The position numbers and the translations under genes are program-made. Of a stretch of DNA of 64,000 bases, positions 31,379 through 43,255 are shown one piece after another; positions within the stretch are counted from its first letter, which is position 1, and the number at the start of each line of letters is the position of its first letter. This DNA comes from Meconema thalassinum. Lineage: Eukaryota > Arthropoda > Insecta > Orthoptera > Tettigoniidae. The DNA lies in NCBI GenBank assembly GCA_946902985.2, contig OX336388.2, positions 131,442,346 to 131,506,345 of the forward strand. The letters run 5' to 3'. Below the pieces are notes generated by a model, which was not told the DNA's origin, searched no databases, and saw only the letters and a program-made list of their open reading frames with translations.

Positions 31379-32020
31379 GTTTTAATGGAACACCAATGTT
31401 ACGAATCTACTCATATCCGCAATCAAACATTTGCATTCATTAAATCATGCGACGTATCAATAATACTGTACGATTATCTGGTGATCTGCACCTCCTGTGG
31501 ACAAGTATTCAGATCTCAGAAAGTATCCACTGTAGGACCTAGGTTTATGAGATGTTTTTGTATTATTTTGATGCGTAAAATATTGGATAAATGTTTTTTT
31601 AACATCCTGTATTATGCCATTTGCAAAGTCATAACTTACGGGGATTAGCAGGTTTTTTTTTAAATTACTATTTAATTAAACGGATGTGGGGAATCGTCTA
31701 CTCCTATACTACTGGAGTCGCCCGCATGGTTTGAGTCTAAACCACAGGTTGGTGCCCGCATAGCGAAGTGTGCAGCCGCGGCCCCGGTCCCGGCCCGCAG
31801 AAGGTCGTCCGCCACTTCTTCCGTTACTGCTCTCCAAGTACGTGCTTGGCTCACTCCAGACCCTAATTCTAAACTTGTCACTTCATGGAAATACTGTTGC
31901 GTAGTGCGAATTTTACATCAACACGAGGCGTGACCGAAATTTAGCACGCATTGTCTTATCGTCACATTAGGTCGTGTTCTTTTCTCTGACAAGAATTAAT
32001 ACTTATTGTTTCGTCTAGGT
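31379..32020. other. Spacer with a GC-rich island
   Basis: Mostly unassigned. A GC-rich stretch at about 31720-31870 carries a 69-codon minus frame (31881-31672) with an Ala-rich segment and no recognised domain. It is the most GC-rich unique-looking sequence in the window, but it is too short to call a gene. Confidence 0.35.
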
Positions 32021-32029
32021 CAGGTGTTG

Positions 32030-35000
32030 CTCGCGAGCACCACGGTGCTCATTAAATAGCATATGGTGCTCACGTCATACCTGCCCAAAAAAGTGCTTGC
32101 CAGTACCACAATGCGCTTTAAATAACATTTGGTGCTCTCGTCATACGAGCCAAAAGTGCTCGCGTGCACTATGGTGCGCTATAAATAACATTTGGTGCTC
32201 ACGTCATACGAGCCAAAAAGTGCTCTCGTGCACCACGGTGCGCTTTAAATAATATTTGGTGCTCTATTCATACGAGCCTTAAAAGTGCTCGCGTGCACCA
32301 CGGTGCGCTATAAATAACATTTGGTGCTCACGTCATACGAGCCTTAATAGTGCTCGCGTGCATCCCGGTGCTCCTTCAATAACATTTGGTGCTCTCTTCA
32401 TACGAGCCTTAAAAGTGCTCGCGTGCACCACGGTGCGCTTTAAATAACATTTGGTGCTCACGTCATACGAGCCTTAATAGTGCTCGCGTGCATCCCGGTG
32501 CTCCTTCAATAACATTTGGTGCTCTTCATACGAGCCTTAAAAGTGCTCGCGTGCACCACGGTGCGCTTTAAATAACATTTGGTGCTCTATTCAAACGAGC
32601 ATTAAATGTGCTCGCGTGCACCATGGTGCGCTTTAAATAACATTTGGTGCTCACGTCATACGATCCTTAAAAGTGCTCGCGTGCACTACGGTGCGCTTTA
32701 AATAACATTTGGTGCTCTCTTCATACGAGCATTAAATGTGCTCGCGTGCACCACGGTGCGCTTCAAATAACATTTGGTGCTCGATTCATACGAGCCTTAA
32801 AAGTGCTCGCGTGCACCACGGTGCACTATAAATAACATTTGGTGTCACGTCATACGAGCCAAAAACTGCTCGCGTGCACCACGGTGCGCTTTAAATAACA
32901 TTTGGTGCTCACGTCATACGAGCCTTAAAAGTGCTCGCGTGCACCACGGTGCGCTTTAAATAACATTGGGTGCTCTCTTCCTACGAGCATTAAATGTGCT
33001 CGCGTGCACCACGGTGCGCTTTAAATGACATTTGGTGCTCTCGTCATACGAGCCAAAAAGTGCTCGCGTGCACCACGGTGCGCTTCAAATAACATTTGGT
33101 GCTCACGTCATACGAGCATTAAAAGTGCTCGCGTGCACCACGGTGCGCTTTAAATGACATTTGGTGCTCACGTCATACGAGCCAAAAAGTGCTCGCGTGC
33201 ACCACGGTGCGCTTTAAATAACATTTGGTGCTCACGACATACGAGCCAAAAATTGCTCGTGTGCACCATGGTGCGCTTTAAATAACATTTGGTGTCACGT
33301 CATACGAGCCAAAAAGTGCTCGCGTGCACCACGGTGCGCTTCAAATAACATTTGGTGCTCTATTCATACGAGCCTTAAAAGTGCTCGCGTGAACCACGGT
33401 GCGCTTTAAATAACATTTGGTGCTCTATTCATACGAGCCTTAAAAGTGCTCGCGTGCACCACGGTGCGCTTTAAATAACATTTGGTGCTCACGTCATACG
33501 AGCATTAAAAGTGCTCGCGTGCACCACGGTGCGCTTTAAATAACATTTGTTGCTCACGTCATACGAACCTTAATAGTGCTCGCGTGCATCCCGGTGCTCC
33601 TTCAATAACATTTGGTGCTCTCTTCATACGAGCCTTAAAAGTGCTCACGTGCACCATGGTGTGCTTCAAATAACATTTGGTACTCACGTCATACGAGCCT
33701 TAATAGTGCTCTCGTGCACCACGGTGTGCTTCAAATAACATTTGGTACTCACGTCATACGAGCCTTAATAGTGCTCTCGTGCACCACGGTGTGCTTCAAA
33801 TAACATTTGGTGCTCACGTCATACTAGCCAAAAAGTGCTCGCGTGCACCATGGTGCGCTTTAAATAACATTTGGTGCTCTCTTCATACGAGCCTTAAAAG
33901 TGCTCGCGTGCACCATGGTGCGCTTTAATTATCATTTGGTGCTCACGTCATACGAGCCAAAAAGTGTTCGCGTGCACCATGGTGCGCTTTAAATAGCATA
34001 TGGTGCTCACGTCATACGAGCATTAATAGTGCTCTCGTGCACCACGGTGCGCTTTAAATAGCATTTTGTGCTCACGTCATACGAGCCAAAAAGTGCTCGC
34101 GTGCACCACGGTGTGCTTTAAATAACATTTGGTGCTCACGTCATACGAGCCTTAAAAGTGCTCGCGTGCACCATGGTACGCTTTAAATAACATTTGGTGC
34201 TCACGTCATACTAGCCAAAAAGTGCTCGCGTGCACCACGGTGCGCTTTAAATAACATTTGGTGCTCACGTCATACGAGCATTAAAAGTGCTCGCGTGCAC
34301 CACGGTGCGCTTTAAATAACATTTGTTGCTCACGTCATACGAACCTTAATAGTGCTCGCGTGCATCCCGGTGCTCCTTCAATAACATTTGGTGCTCTCTT
34401 CATACGAGCCTTAAAAGTGCTCGCGTGCACCATGGTGCGCTTTAAATGACGTTTGGTGCTCTCTTCATACGAGCCTTAAAAGTGCTCACGTGCACCATGG
34501 TGTGCTTCAAATAACATTTGGTACTCACGTCATACGAGCCTTAATAGTGCTCTCGTGCACCACGGTGTGCTTTAAATAACATTTGGTGCTCACGTCATAC
34601 GAGCCTTAAAAGTGCTCGCGTGCACCATGGTACGCTTTAAATAACATTTGGTGCTCTCTTCATACGAGCCTTAAAAGTGCTCGCGTGCACCATGGTGCGC
34701 TTTAATTATCATTTGGTGCTCACGTCATACGAGCCAAAAAGTGTTCGCGTGCACCAGGGTGCGCTTTAAATAGCATATGGTGCTCACGTCATACGAGCAT
34801 TAAAAGTGCTCGCGTGCACCACGGTGCGCTTTAAATAACCTTTGGTGCTCACGTCACACGAGCCTTAAAAGTGCTCGCGTGCACCATGGTGCGCTTTAAT
34901 TATCATTTGGTGCTCACGTCTAACGAGCCAAAAAGTGTTCGCGTGCACCAGGGTGCGCTTTAAATAGCATATGGTGCTCACGTCATACGAGCATTAATAG

Positions 35001-37250
35001 TGCTCTCGTGCACCACGGTGCGATTTAAATAACATTTTGTGCTCACGTCATACGAGCCAAAATGTGCTCGCGTGCACCACGGTGCGCTTTAAGATGACAT
35101 TGGGTGCTCTCTTCCTACGAGCATTAAATGTGCTCGCGTGCACCACGGTGCGCTTTAAATAACATTTGGTACTCACGTCATACGAGCCAAAAAGTGCTCG
35201 CGTGCACCATGGTGCGCTTTAATTATCATTTGGTGCTCACGTCATACGAGCCAAAAAGTGTTCGCGTGCACCAGGGTGCGCTTTAAATAGCATATGGTGC
35301 TCACGTCATACGAGCATTAATAGTGCTCTCGTGCACCACGGTGCGATTTAAATAACATTTTGTGCTCACGTCATACGAGCCAAAATGTGCTCGCGTGCAC
35401 CAAGGTGCGCTTTAAGATGACATTGGGTGCTCTCTTCCTACGAGCATTAAATGTGCTCGCGTGCACCACGGTGCGCTTTAAATAACATTGGGTGCTCTCT
35501 TCCTACGAGCATTAAATGTGCTCGCGTGCACCACGGTGCGCTTTAAATGACATTTGGTGCTCTCTTCATACGAGCATTTAAAGTGCTCGCGTGCACTACG
35601 ATGCGCTTTAAATAACATTTGGTACTCACGTCATACGAGCCAAAAAGTGCTCGCGTGCACCACGGTGCGCTTTAAATGACATTTGGTGCTCACGTCATAC
35701 GAGCCAAAAAGTGCTCGCGTGCACCACGGTGCGCTTTAAATAACATTTGGTGCTCACGTCATACGAGCCAAAAATTGCTCGTGTGCACCACGGTGCGCTT
35801 TAAATGACATTTGGTGCTCACGTCATACGAGCCAAAAAGTGCTCGCGTGCACCACGGTGCGCTTCAAATAACATTTGGTGCTCTATTCATACGAGCCTTA
35901 AAAGTGCTCGCGTGAACCGCGGAACATTTGGTGCTCACGTCATACGAGCATTAAAAGTGCTCGCGTGCACCACGGTGCGCTTTAAATAACATTTGTTGCT
36001 CACGTCATACGAACCTTAATAGTGCTCGCGTGCATCCCGGTGCTCCTTCAATAACATTTGGTGCTCTCTTCATACGAAACTTAAAAGTGCTCGCGTGCAC
36101 CATGGTGCGCTTTAAATGACGTTTGGTGCTCTCTTCATACGAGCCTTAAAAGTGCTCACGTGCACCATGGTGTGCTTCAAATAACATTTGGTACTCACGT
36201 CATACGAGCCTTAATAGTGCTCTCGTGCACCACGGTGTGCTTTAAATAACATTTGGTGCTCACGTCATACGAGCCTTAAAAGTGCTCGCGTGCGCCATGG
36301 TGCGCTTTAAATAACATTTGCTGCTCACGTCATACTAGCCAAAAAGTGCTCGCGTGCACCATGGTGCGCTTTAAATAACATTTGGTGCTCTCTTCATACG
36401 AGCCTTAAAAGTGCTCGCGTGCACCATGGTGCGCTTTAATTATCATTTGGTGCTCACGTCATACGAGCCAAAAAGTGTTCGCGTGCACCAGGGTGCGCTT
36501 TAAATAGCATATGGTGCTCACGTCATACGAGCATTAATAGTGCTCTCGTGCACCACGGTGCGCTTTAAATAACATTTTGTGCTCACGTCATACTAGCCAA
36601 AAAGTGCTCGCGTGCACCATGGTGTGCTTTAAATAGCATATGGTGCTCACGTCATACGAGCCAAAAAGTGTTCGCGTGCACCAGGGTGCGCTTTAAATAG
36701 CATATGGTGCTCACGTCATACGAGCCAAAAAGTGCTCGCGTGCACCATGGTGCGCTTTAATTATCATTTGGTGCTCACGTCATACGAGCCAAAAAGTGCT
36801 CGCGTGCACCAGGGTGCGCTTTAAATAGCATATGGTGCTCACGTCATACGAGCATTAATAGTGCTCTCGTGCACCACGGTGCGCTTTAAATAACATTTTG
36901 TGCTCACGTCATACGAGCCAAAATGTGCTCGCGTGCACCACGGTGCGCTTTAAATGACATTTGGTGCTCTCTTCATACGAGCATTTAAAGTGCTCGCGTG
37001 CACTACGATGCGCTTTAAATAACATTTGGTACTCACGTCATACGAGCCAAAAAGTGCTCGCGTGCACCACGGTGCGCTTTAAATAACATTTGGTACTCAC
37101 GTCATACGAGCCAAAAAGTGCTCGCGTGCACCACGGTTTGCTTTAAATAACATTTGGTGTCACGTCATACGAGCCAAAAAGTGCTCACGTGCACCATGTT
37201 GCGCTTTAAACAATGTTTGGTGCTCTCTTGATACGAGCCTTAAAAGTGCT
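32030..37250. repeat. 64-65-bp satellite array, about 80 units
   Basis: A typical monomer runs 'gtgctcgcgtgcaccacggt' then 'gcgctttaaataacatttgg' then 'tgctcacgtcatacgagcc' and a short A-rich linker ('ttaaaa' or 'aaaaa', which gives 65 or 64 bp). Each monomer contains an internal palindrome 'gcaccacggtgc' and a second weak one ('gctc...gagc'). Variants recur in blocks. Short open frames in it are artefacts. The first and last units are degenerate, as at edges of arrays. Confidence 0.95.
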
Positions 37251-37274
37251 CCGTTCTTCAATTCAAATTCTGTT

Positions 37275-37451
37275 AATAATAGTGTTATTGTTTTTACGTC
37301 CCTTTTAACTACTATGGCCGTAATTTTGCTCCGAAGGGGATCTTTAACGTTCCAGTAAATCTACTGACATGGCTCCCTCGCATTTGCGCACACTCAAATT
37401 CCAGCTTACTGCGCAGGATTCGATCCTGCAACGTTGGGGTCAGCAAGTGAG
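37275..37451 (-). repeat. SINE D copy with 12-bp TSD
   Basis: Flanked by 'tcaaattctgtt' at 37263-37274 and 37452-37463. The minus-strand head at the right has the B-box (complement of 'ggattcgatcctg'). It inserted just outside the satellite, into the flanking repeat. Confidence 0.85.
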
Positions 37452-37736
37452 TCAAATTCTGTTCCACGAACCGGAATAATAGTGTTTTCATTACACAAGT
37501 TTAGACAGTCAGAAATTTTATCATTTCGTTATATAGTATTTCTAGATCCACAGTAAAAATAATTAGACATCTCCGTTTTATGAGTTACACGAAATATGCT
37601 GATTCAACTCGATTGTCTCTGCATGAGTAATGCAAGCAGTTGCAGCATGCCTGGTGAGCAATGAATCCCTAGCTATTTCAGCACTTGAGAGGGAGGGAGA
37701 GAGATAGGAAAAGGGATGAGAGGCGAATGCTTGTTG

Positions 37737-37788
<52 letters not shown>
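37737..37788. repeat. (ATT)n microsatellite
   Basis: About seventeen tandem att units. Confidence 0.95.
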
Positions 37789-37859
37789 TTTGATTTAATA
37801 GTGCTCTGGTACTTTGTATGGCATGAAGGTGATACTCACAGTATCATAACGATTGAGAA

Positions 37860-37970
37860 CGCCTGGTTTAGCAGCTTTGCGACATCGTGGTTATGTGGCT
37901 CCCGTGTACTTGGGTGCGTATTCTTTCTGATAACCTGTGTCATTGTGATGGCTGTATTGGTGTGTGTAGG
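37860..37970 (-). repeat. SINE tail fragment
   Basis: Complement of the tail shared by SINE C and F ('gacatcgtggttatgtggctcccgtgtacttgggtg...tcattgtgatggctgtattgg'). Confidence 0.6.
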
Positions 37971-38304
37971 GATGGTTAAATTCCCGGGAACTTTCTCCGA
38001 CAATTCTTGGCAGTCAAAATCGTAAAAAAATAGTAGGAATTTTTGAATTAGTAGAAACTGAAATCTCTTGATATTTCTTCACGTATAAAATACCGAAAAT
38101 AAAAAAATCTTAATGCGGGCCGTCCTGAAAATTATTTTCGTGGTTTCCCATTTTCACCACCTGGTAAATACCGGGACGGTTCCTTTCAATTGGTCCACGA
38201 TGGAGTTCCTACCAAAATCCCTTCCCTGTCCAGTCCTGAAATTAAAATACAGTAAATGGCCATTGGCTGCAATAATAATATTATTATAATTCTATTCTTA
38301 GTGC

Positions 38305-38700
38305 TTACTGCCTCTGTGGCTTAGGCGGCAGCACGCCGGCCTCTCACTGCTGGATCCGTGGTTCAAATCAGGATCACTCCATGTGAGATTTGTGCTGGAC
38401 AAAGCGGAGGCAGACAGGTTTTTCTCCGGGTACTTCGGTTCTCCCTGTCACAATTTCATTCCAGCAACACACTCCACTATCATTTTATTTCATCTGTCAT
38501 TCATTTAATCATTTCCCCAGGGGAGTGCGACAGGCTTCATCAGCCGGCACAGTTCACATCCTCTCCGCTAGATGGGGGCTTCATTCATTCCATTCCCTGG
38601 CCCGGTCGGTCGACTGGAAGCAGGCTGTGGATTTTTCATTTTCATTTTCTTGGTGCTTGTTTGTTGGTTTGGGTATTTCTCAGCAGTAGTAGCCCCGAGC
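38305..38700 (+). repeat. SINE G copy (tRNA-derived)
   Basis: The head 'gcctctgtggcttaggcggcagcacgcc' has an A-box-like start and B-box-like 'gtggttcaaatcagg' (about 38361-38375). A unique body follows ('caggtttttctccgggtacttcggttctccctg', 'ctccgctagatgggggcttcattcattcc'). The overlapping frames of 90-134 codons here are SINE sequence. Confidence 0.65.
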
Positions 38701-39039
38701 CTTCGTGGATTCGTTTGGAGGAAGGAGGGTGCCCGTTTACGAATGGATTTGCGATGTTTTAGCCTGGCTGCCTTGTTGATATTCTTTTTAAGGGGTAATT
38801 ATCGCTTCGGTTTTTTAACACCTGTATTGGCAGTATTTTTTTAGAATTCTTGTCATATATTGTAAACATCTTCACGCACATAATCGTAGGCATAGTTTTA
38901 AAGCCTGAGTGTAAAGGACCTGATGATGATCGCTGGACGATGAAAACTAGAATTCCATGTGAATTTATTAATCTCATGTAATTTTTTCAGGTTTAGCTCC
39001 GGAACCCATTACAATTGAATATCATTTGGAATTTCGTTA

Positions 39040-39280
39040 TTGTATTAAGCTATTTTTTTTTTAAATTAGACGTCCACCTCAATATAAAGGAAGAAATATT
39101 GTAGTTTAACGTGACCGTCAATCTCGAGATCATAAGCCACGGGACCTCCTTTTGACGTGGAATCCGAACCACAGGACATGGCATTTCACTTTGAAATTCT
39201 CACATGCATTGACCGGGAATCGAACCCGGTCCGCCGTGGTGACAGGCCAACAGCTTGACCGCTGCCCCCCCCCCCCCCCT
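39040..39280 (-). repeat. tRNA-SINE, minus strand, with poly-C
   Basis: The right end holds a well-formed B-box (complement of 'gggaatcgaacccgg', 39211-39225) and a head-like 'gacaggccaacagcttgaccgctg', ending in a C-run at 39267-39279. A relative lies at 50670-50870. Confidence 0.55.
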
Positions 39281-39459
39281 CAATATGTTTGAGTAACACA
39301 AATTGGTATCTTAACTGTGTTATGAGGGAGACGAACACGTTGTTCCGCTCCTGCAAACAACAAAAGCAACAACAACCATCATCATTGTCATTTGTACCAA
39401 AACAAATTCAACTGACAGGTGTCATAGTTTCATGCACATCTTTGAAACCAGGGCAGATA

Positions 39460-39795
39460 TTCTAATAGCTCATGTCGCCGCGGAGACCCGGGTTCGATTC
39501 CCGTTCTGCCAAGAAATGTCATTTTGGTCTGAGGGCTGGAACGGGGTACACTCAGCCACTTGAGATAAAACTGAGGTGGGTTCGAATCCCATATCTGCCA
39601 TTCTGGAAGTGGTTTTCCGTGGTTTCACACTTCTACTCAAGGCAAATGCCGGGATGGCACCTAACGTAAGGCCACGTCCGCCTCGTTCCCAATCCTCGCC
39701 TGAATTACTGCTACATACATCACAATAACACATGTTGTCAGACAAATTCTCACACCAAAGTGCACGGGGCTTAATGACCACTATATCGCAAAAAC
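39460..39795 (+). repeat. SINE F copy
   Basis: B-box 'gggttcgattcccg' at 39489-39502, 'gggctggaacggggtacactcagcc', the core 'gtggttttccgtggtttcac', and the shared tail 'cacaataacacatgttgtcagacaaattctcacacc'. Confidence 0.78.
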
Positions 39796-40074
39796 CTGCA
39801 TGAATTAACAACTACTCTAATAGCTCGTTCTGTAAATTTAACCTGGAAGTTAGCTTGGCAAAATAAGAAGCATTAATTTAAAATTTCGTGCGGCCAAAAC
39901 AGCTGACGTAAAGACTCCCAGATGAATATCAGCACTCATCATGCGGTGAACTAAGCATAGAAAGTATGCTTCTAGAAATAAACTAATTGTATCGAACTAC
40001 ACATTTACGAGGGGAAATTTTCTGTAAAGTGCGTTGGTGGAATGATGGTAGTTGGTTGACGTGAAAGAATAGGC

Positions 40075-40082
40075 TATATAAA
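40075..40082 (+). promoter_or_regulatory. Possible TATA box
   Basis: 'TATATAAA', 44 bases upstream of a 'CTCAGTG' that resembles an arthropod initiator (A at 40119). The spacing is longer than the usual 30 or so, and AT-rich DNA produces such motifs by chance. Confidence 0.2.
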
Positions 40083-40185
40083 ACTCACGTGGGATGACGT
40101 ATTGCTTGGTAGGACCTCAGTGTGCGTCATTTGGTTAACTCGGGAGAAAGGCAGACTAACGAAGGTTGTTGTATAGTGTCTGTCA

Positions 40186-40329
40186 ATGTGGCATAAGTCC
40201 GCGTTCGAACTTTGGAAGTCGCTGTGGCTTTCTATTATAGGATCCCGACATTTGTTACTGCAGTATTGTGCTTTGCTACGGTCACTGGCGATGACTGAAC
40301 GTGTGGTGGAATCTAATGGAGCCATTGAT
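40186..40329 (+). CDS. Candidate first coding exon of a host gene
   Basis: I do not recognise a protein family. A frame open from ATG 40186 runs 48 codons to 'GAT AAC' at 40329, followed immediately by 'gtatgt', a strong match to an animal splice donor; the DNA beyond becomes AT-rich and intron-like. A second in-frame ATG at 40288 with a reasonable context would give a 14-residue start, 'MTERVVESNGAIDN'. The upstream residues include a hydrophobic stretch near residues 13-31. This is one of few stretches without visible repeats, and a possible TATA box lies about 100 bp upstream. No acceptor or second exon is identified in the window. It could be coincidence. Confidence 0.22.
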
Positions 40330-40334
40330 AACGT

Positions 40335-41218
40335 ATGTACATTATCATTTTTTTCGTTTAATCTATTTTGTTTTTGTCAGAATTACAAATCAATTTTAAG
40401 TTATTAGAAGTAATGCGATTACTATGGAAATGCGTATTTTAAATGGATGTAGCGTATCTTATTAAGGCTTTGTAAATACAGGTTTCATGAATATTTAGGA
40501 TGATAGGAGAGTCATTTTATTCGTATTGAGCATTGTGTTTCTTTCATGAGATTTTGAATGATATCTTAACAAACATATCGTAATTGATTTTATTTCTTGT
40601 TCTTCTTTGAGGCAATTTTAAATTGCCATGCACACTCTTAATTACAACCGCACCAATTTCACTTCGATGTGTTTTTCTTACTAGTGATGGTGTACGATGA
40701 GCAGTCGATAATGGTTTTGTTAACCCGTTTTAGTCATCCCGTCATCAATTGGAATAGAAATTTCCGTCCAAACTATCTCAATATACACATCGATTGCCAT
40801 TTAATTCACATCTAGGTTTTTTAAATGTCATTAATTCTTCACAACAGCTACTTTTGGCTTTTCAGCTTTTACAAGGCCGATTCTTGAAAATATGGTTCAT
40901 GATTCACATACCTTTCTGGGAGTGATTAGAGGTTGATTACAAATTGAATTGTCACTGCTGCACCGGAAATATTTGTTTCATACGTAAATAAATGATTTTA
41001 CTTCTTGCTCCTTCAACGACGGCCATCATGACACATTGACGTCCTACACGACGGCATATCCGTTACCAACATGTCCGATACAAAATACACCACACGATAC
41101 ATGTAACTTCCCAATTATGTGAAAAAAGAAATGAAAGGGAAAATCATTGTCCTGGATAAAGATTATTGATGCGTGACTACCCCCACTGTGCGTGACAAAA
41201 ACAGGGGTGTCCATATTA
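40335..41218. other. AT-rich unassigned stretch
   Basis: No repeat family or coding recognised. If the 40186 exon is real this would be the start of its first intron. Confidence 0.4.
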
Positions 41219-41666
41219 GGTCCGAGGTCGTCGGATTTTTAAGAGCGTTAAACATATCTTAAGTATGCCTTCCTTTGGAGGGGAAGTAAAGCCGGCGGGC
41301 CCATGTCATAGATTTATGGCAAGTAAGAACAACTTTCCACTAACTACAATTTGCGTGAGGCTAAATTTGTAGGTAAGATTTGATTAACGCTCTATTTAGT
41401 GCCAACATTCGCCGCCAGGTGCCGGTTGTGGTGACATCTAGTAGCCAAGTTCGCAGCTAGGTGTCATTTACGGTAGAATTTGGTATCAAAAGTAGCAACC
41501 TTGAAATTGATCGTCAGCAGTCCTTGTCTGAATTACAGATAACACACACTAATACAGCCATCACAATCAACAATGGTTATCAGACAGATTCTACACACAC
41601 CCAAAGTACACGGGGCTACATGACCGCGTTGTCGCAAGTTCCTAAACTGAGGAACCAACCAACCAG
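41219..41666 (+). repeat. SINE C copy, head missing
   Basis: Begins in 'ccgaggtcgtcggatttttaagag' just after where the tRNA-like head would end, and runs to the 'aactgaggaaccaaccaacc' tail. Confidence 0.8.
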
Positions 41667-41998
41667 CTAGGGATTCATCGCTCACCAGGCATGTTGCAAC
41701 TGTTTGCATGGCTCATGCAGATAAGATATATTTACCTGCGGACAGAGATGTCAAATTTATTTTTACTGTAGATTAAAGGTACTAGGCCTATTTCACAAAA
41801 TGATGAAATTTCTGACTGTCAAAACCTGTAATGAAAAAAATATTAGGCTATTCCGATTCGTGCAACAGAATTTGACTTGAAGATTGGACTTTCCTGTCCC
41901 GTATAACGAGAGCACAAAGTGTAATTTGAAGAGCACCAAGTTGAGAACGCCCGTCCTAAACGATAAGATGACTTTGAGGTTGCCGGACGTCAAATAAC
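41666..41998 (-). repeat. hAT-like repeat, single-monomer copy of the satellite carrier
   Basis: Reverse-complement homologue of the flanks of the satellite. On the plus strand it starts 'agctagggattcatcgctcaccaggcatg' and ends near 41957 with the complement of 'aggacgggcgttctcaacttgg'. Between about 41890 and 41945 is one divergent satellite-like unit. It lies between two SINE C copies. Confidence 0.65.
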
Positions 41999-42010
41999 GA
42001 TTTTTATAAT

Positions 42011-42389
42011 CCGGCGGTCCCATGTCATAAATTTATGGCATGATAAAGAACCTTCCATTAATTACACTTGTGTGATCCTAAATTATAGTTTATATTTGAC
42101 TAATGCTCTTAGGTTCCGACGTTCGTCGCCAGGAGGTGACTGCGGTGACATCTAGTAACAAAGTTCAGAACTAGTTGGTCGTTGACGGTGGCGTTTGGTA
42201 CAAAAGTTGGAACTAGGCCCTGATTGAAAATCTAATGTCTGCCGTCCTTGCACTGAATTAAGAAACAGATAACACACTAATAGTCATCACAATTAACACC
42301 GGTTATCAGACAGATTCTACACGCACCCAAAGTACACGTGGCTACATGACCGCGTTGTCGCAGCCCCTAAACTGAGCAACCAACCAACC
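42011..42389 (+). repeat. SINE C copy, 5'-truncated
   Basis: Starts 'ccggcggtcccatgtcataaatttatgg' and ends 'ccctaaactgagcaaccaaccaacc'; no head. Confidence 0.8.
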
Positions 42390-42529
42390 GATTTTTATAA
42401 TAATGTACTGTGTTCTACAGAACGCGACGGTTTTTCCGTTGTATAATCTTTAATGAAGTATTAGGCTTCCTTCTGGTCCAGCTTATCCCGGAATTGCGTA
42501 GTGACATTGTGTTATTGTTGCTTACTTTA

Positions 42530-42876
42530 GCGGCTGCTACATCGTGGCCATGACACCGTGTATTTGTGTGTGTGTGTGTGTGTGTGTGTGGGGATTTGTG
42601 TGATAGCCTGTGCTATTGTGACTGGGGATAGGATTGGGAAGGAGCCGACCGTGTCCTTAAGTTAGGAACCATCTCGGTATTTGCCTGGAGTAGACGTGGG
42701 AAATCACGGAAAACCATTTTACTTACAGGATGGCATAGGTAGAAATCAAACCCTTCTCTTTTCAGTTTTGCCTTACAAGGATCCTACCCTCACACCAGAA
42801 TCACAATTTCTTGGCTGAGCCAGGAATTTAACCCGGACCTCCAAGAACGCTAGCCGATGCACCACGAGGTAGTCAT
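42530..42876 (-). repeat. SINE F copy, minus strand, with (TG)n
   Basis: The shared tail lies at the left ('acatcgtggccatgacaccgtgt') and is expanded by a TG microsatellite at 42565-42590. The core is 'tgggaaatcacggaaaacc' and the head is at the right ('cacgaggtagtc'). It is more diverged than the neighbouring copy. Confidence 0.65.
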
Positions 42877-43255
42877 TGTGGCATTTGACGACCGTACACG
42901 CATTCTCTTATGATTAGCTACGCTCGTAGGGTTTGTGAATTAACTGTGGGTGACGTCATTGTCTCGCGTCAAATTTCTTTGCCCCCATACAATCCTGAGT
43001 TATGTGATTCAATTTTAGTTAATAATGTAATATGTGCTATCGAGTTTCACTATCATGTTTGTGTATATTCGATAGGGATATTACTTGTCATTGCCTTTCT
43101 CAGGACGAGGACGAGTCAGGGGCGCATCTAAAGGAAAGTTCACACCTAGCGTCCGACGTTTCACCTGTATCAGAAGTGGAATTTTACATAAGACAAAGAC
43201 ATCAACAAGTACTAATTGTTCTTAGCCTATTTATTGTTGTTAATTCATTTACGGG

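Larger units (their letters stand above)
32021..37674 (+). mobile_element. hAT-like dispersed repeat carrying the satellite
   Basis: The right flank of the array (37251-37674 minus the SINE at 37275-37451) is homologous to the reverse complement of 41666-41890, through 'tcaaattctgtt', 'gacagtcagaaattt', 'cagtaaaaataa' and 'gcatgcctggtgagcaatgaatccctagct'. The second copy then has a single divergent stretch resembling one monomer ('ttggtgctcttcaaattaca...gctctcgttatacggg') where this copy has about 80. The left tip 'caggtgttgctcgcgagcacc' corresponds to 'cgggcgttctcaacttgg' there, similar to hAT termini. No TSD was found and the left border is uncertain. Confidence 0.6.

Noticed and set aside
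35804..35989. Small protein within the satellite
   Set aside because: It is a repeat-unit translation kept open by chance in a few monomers.
32030..37250. Regularly spaced repeats that could suggest a CRISPR array
   Set aside because: Units are contiguous 64-65-bp tandem repeats without unique spacers, in a eukaryotic context; this is a satellite.
38358..38844. Overlapping plus-strand frames of 90-134 codons
   Set aside because: They are shifted readings of SINE G and its flank; no recognised protein.
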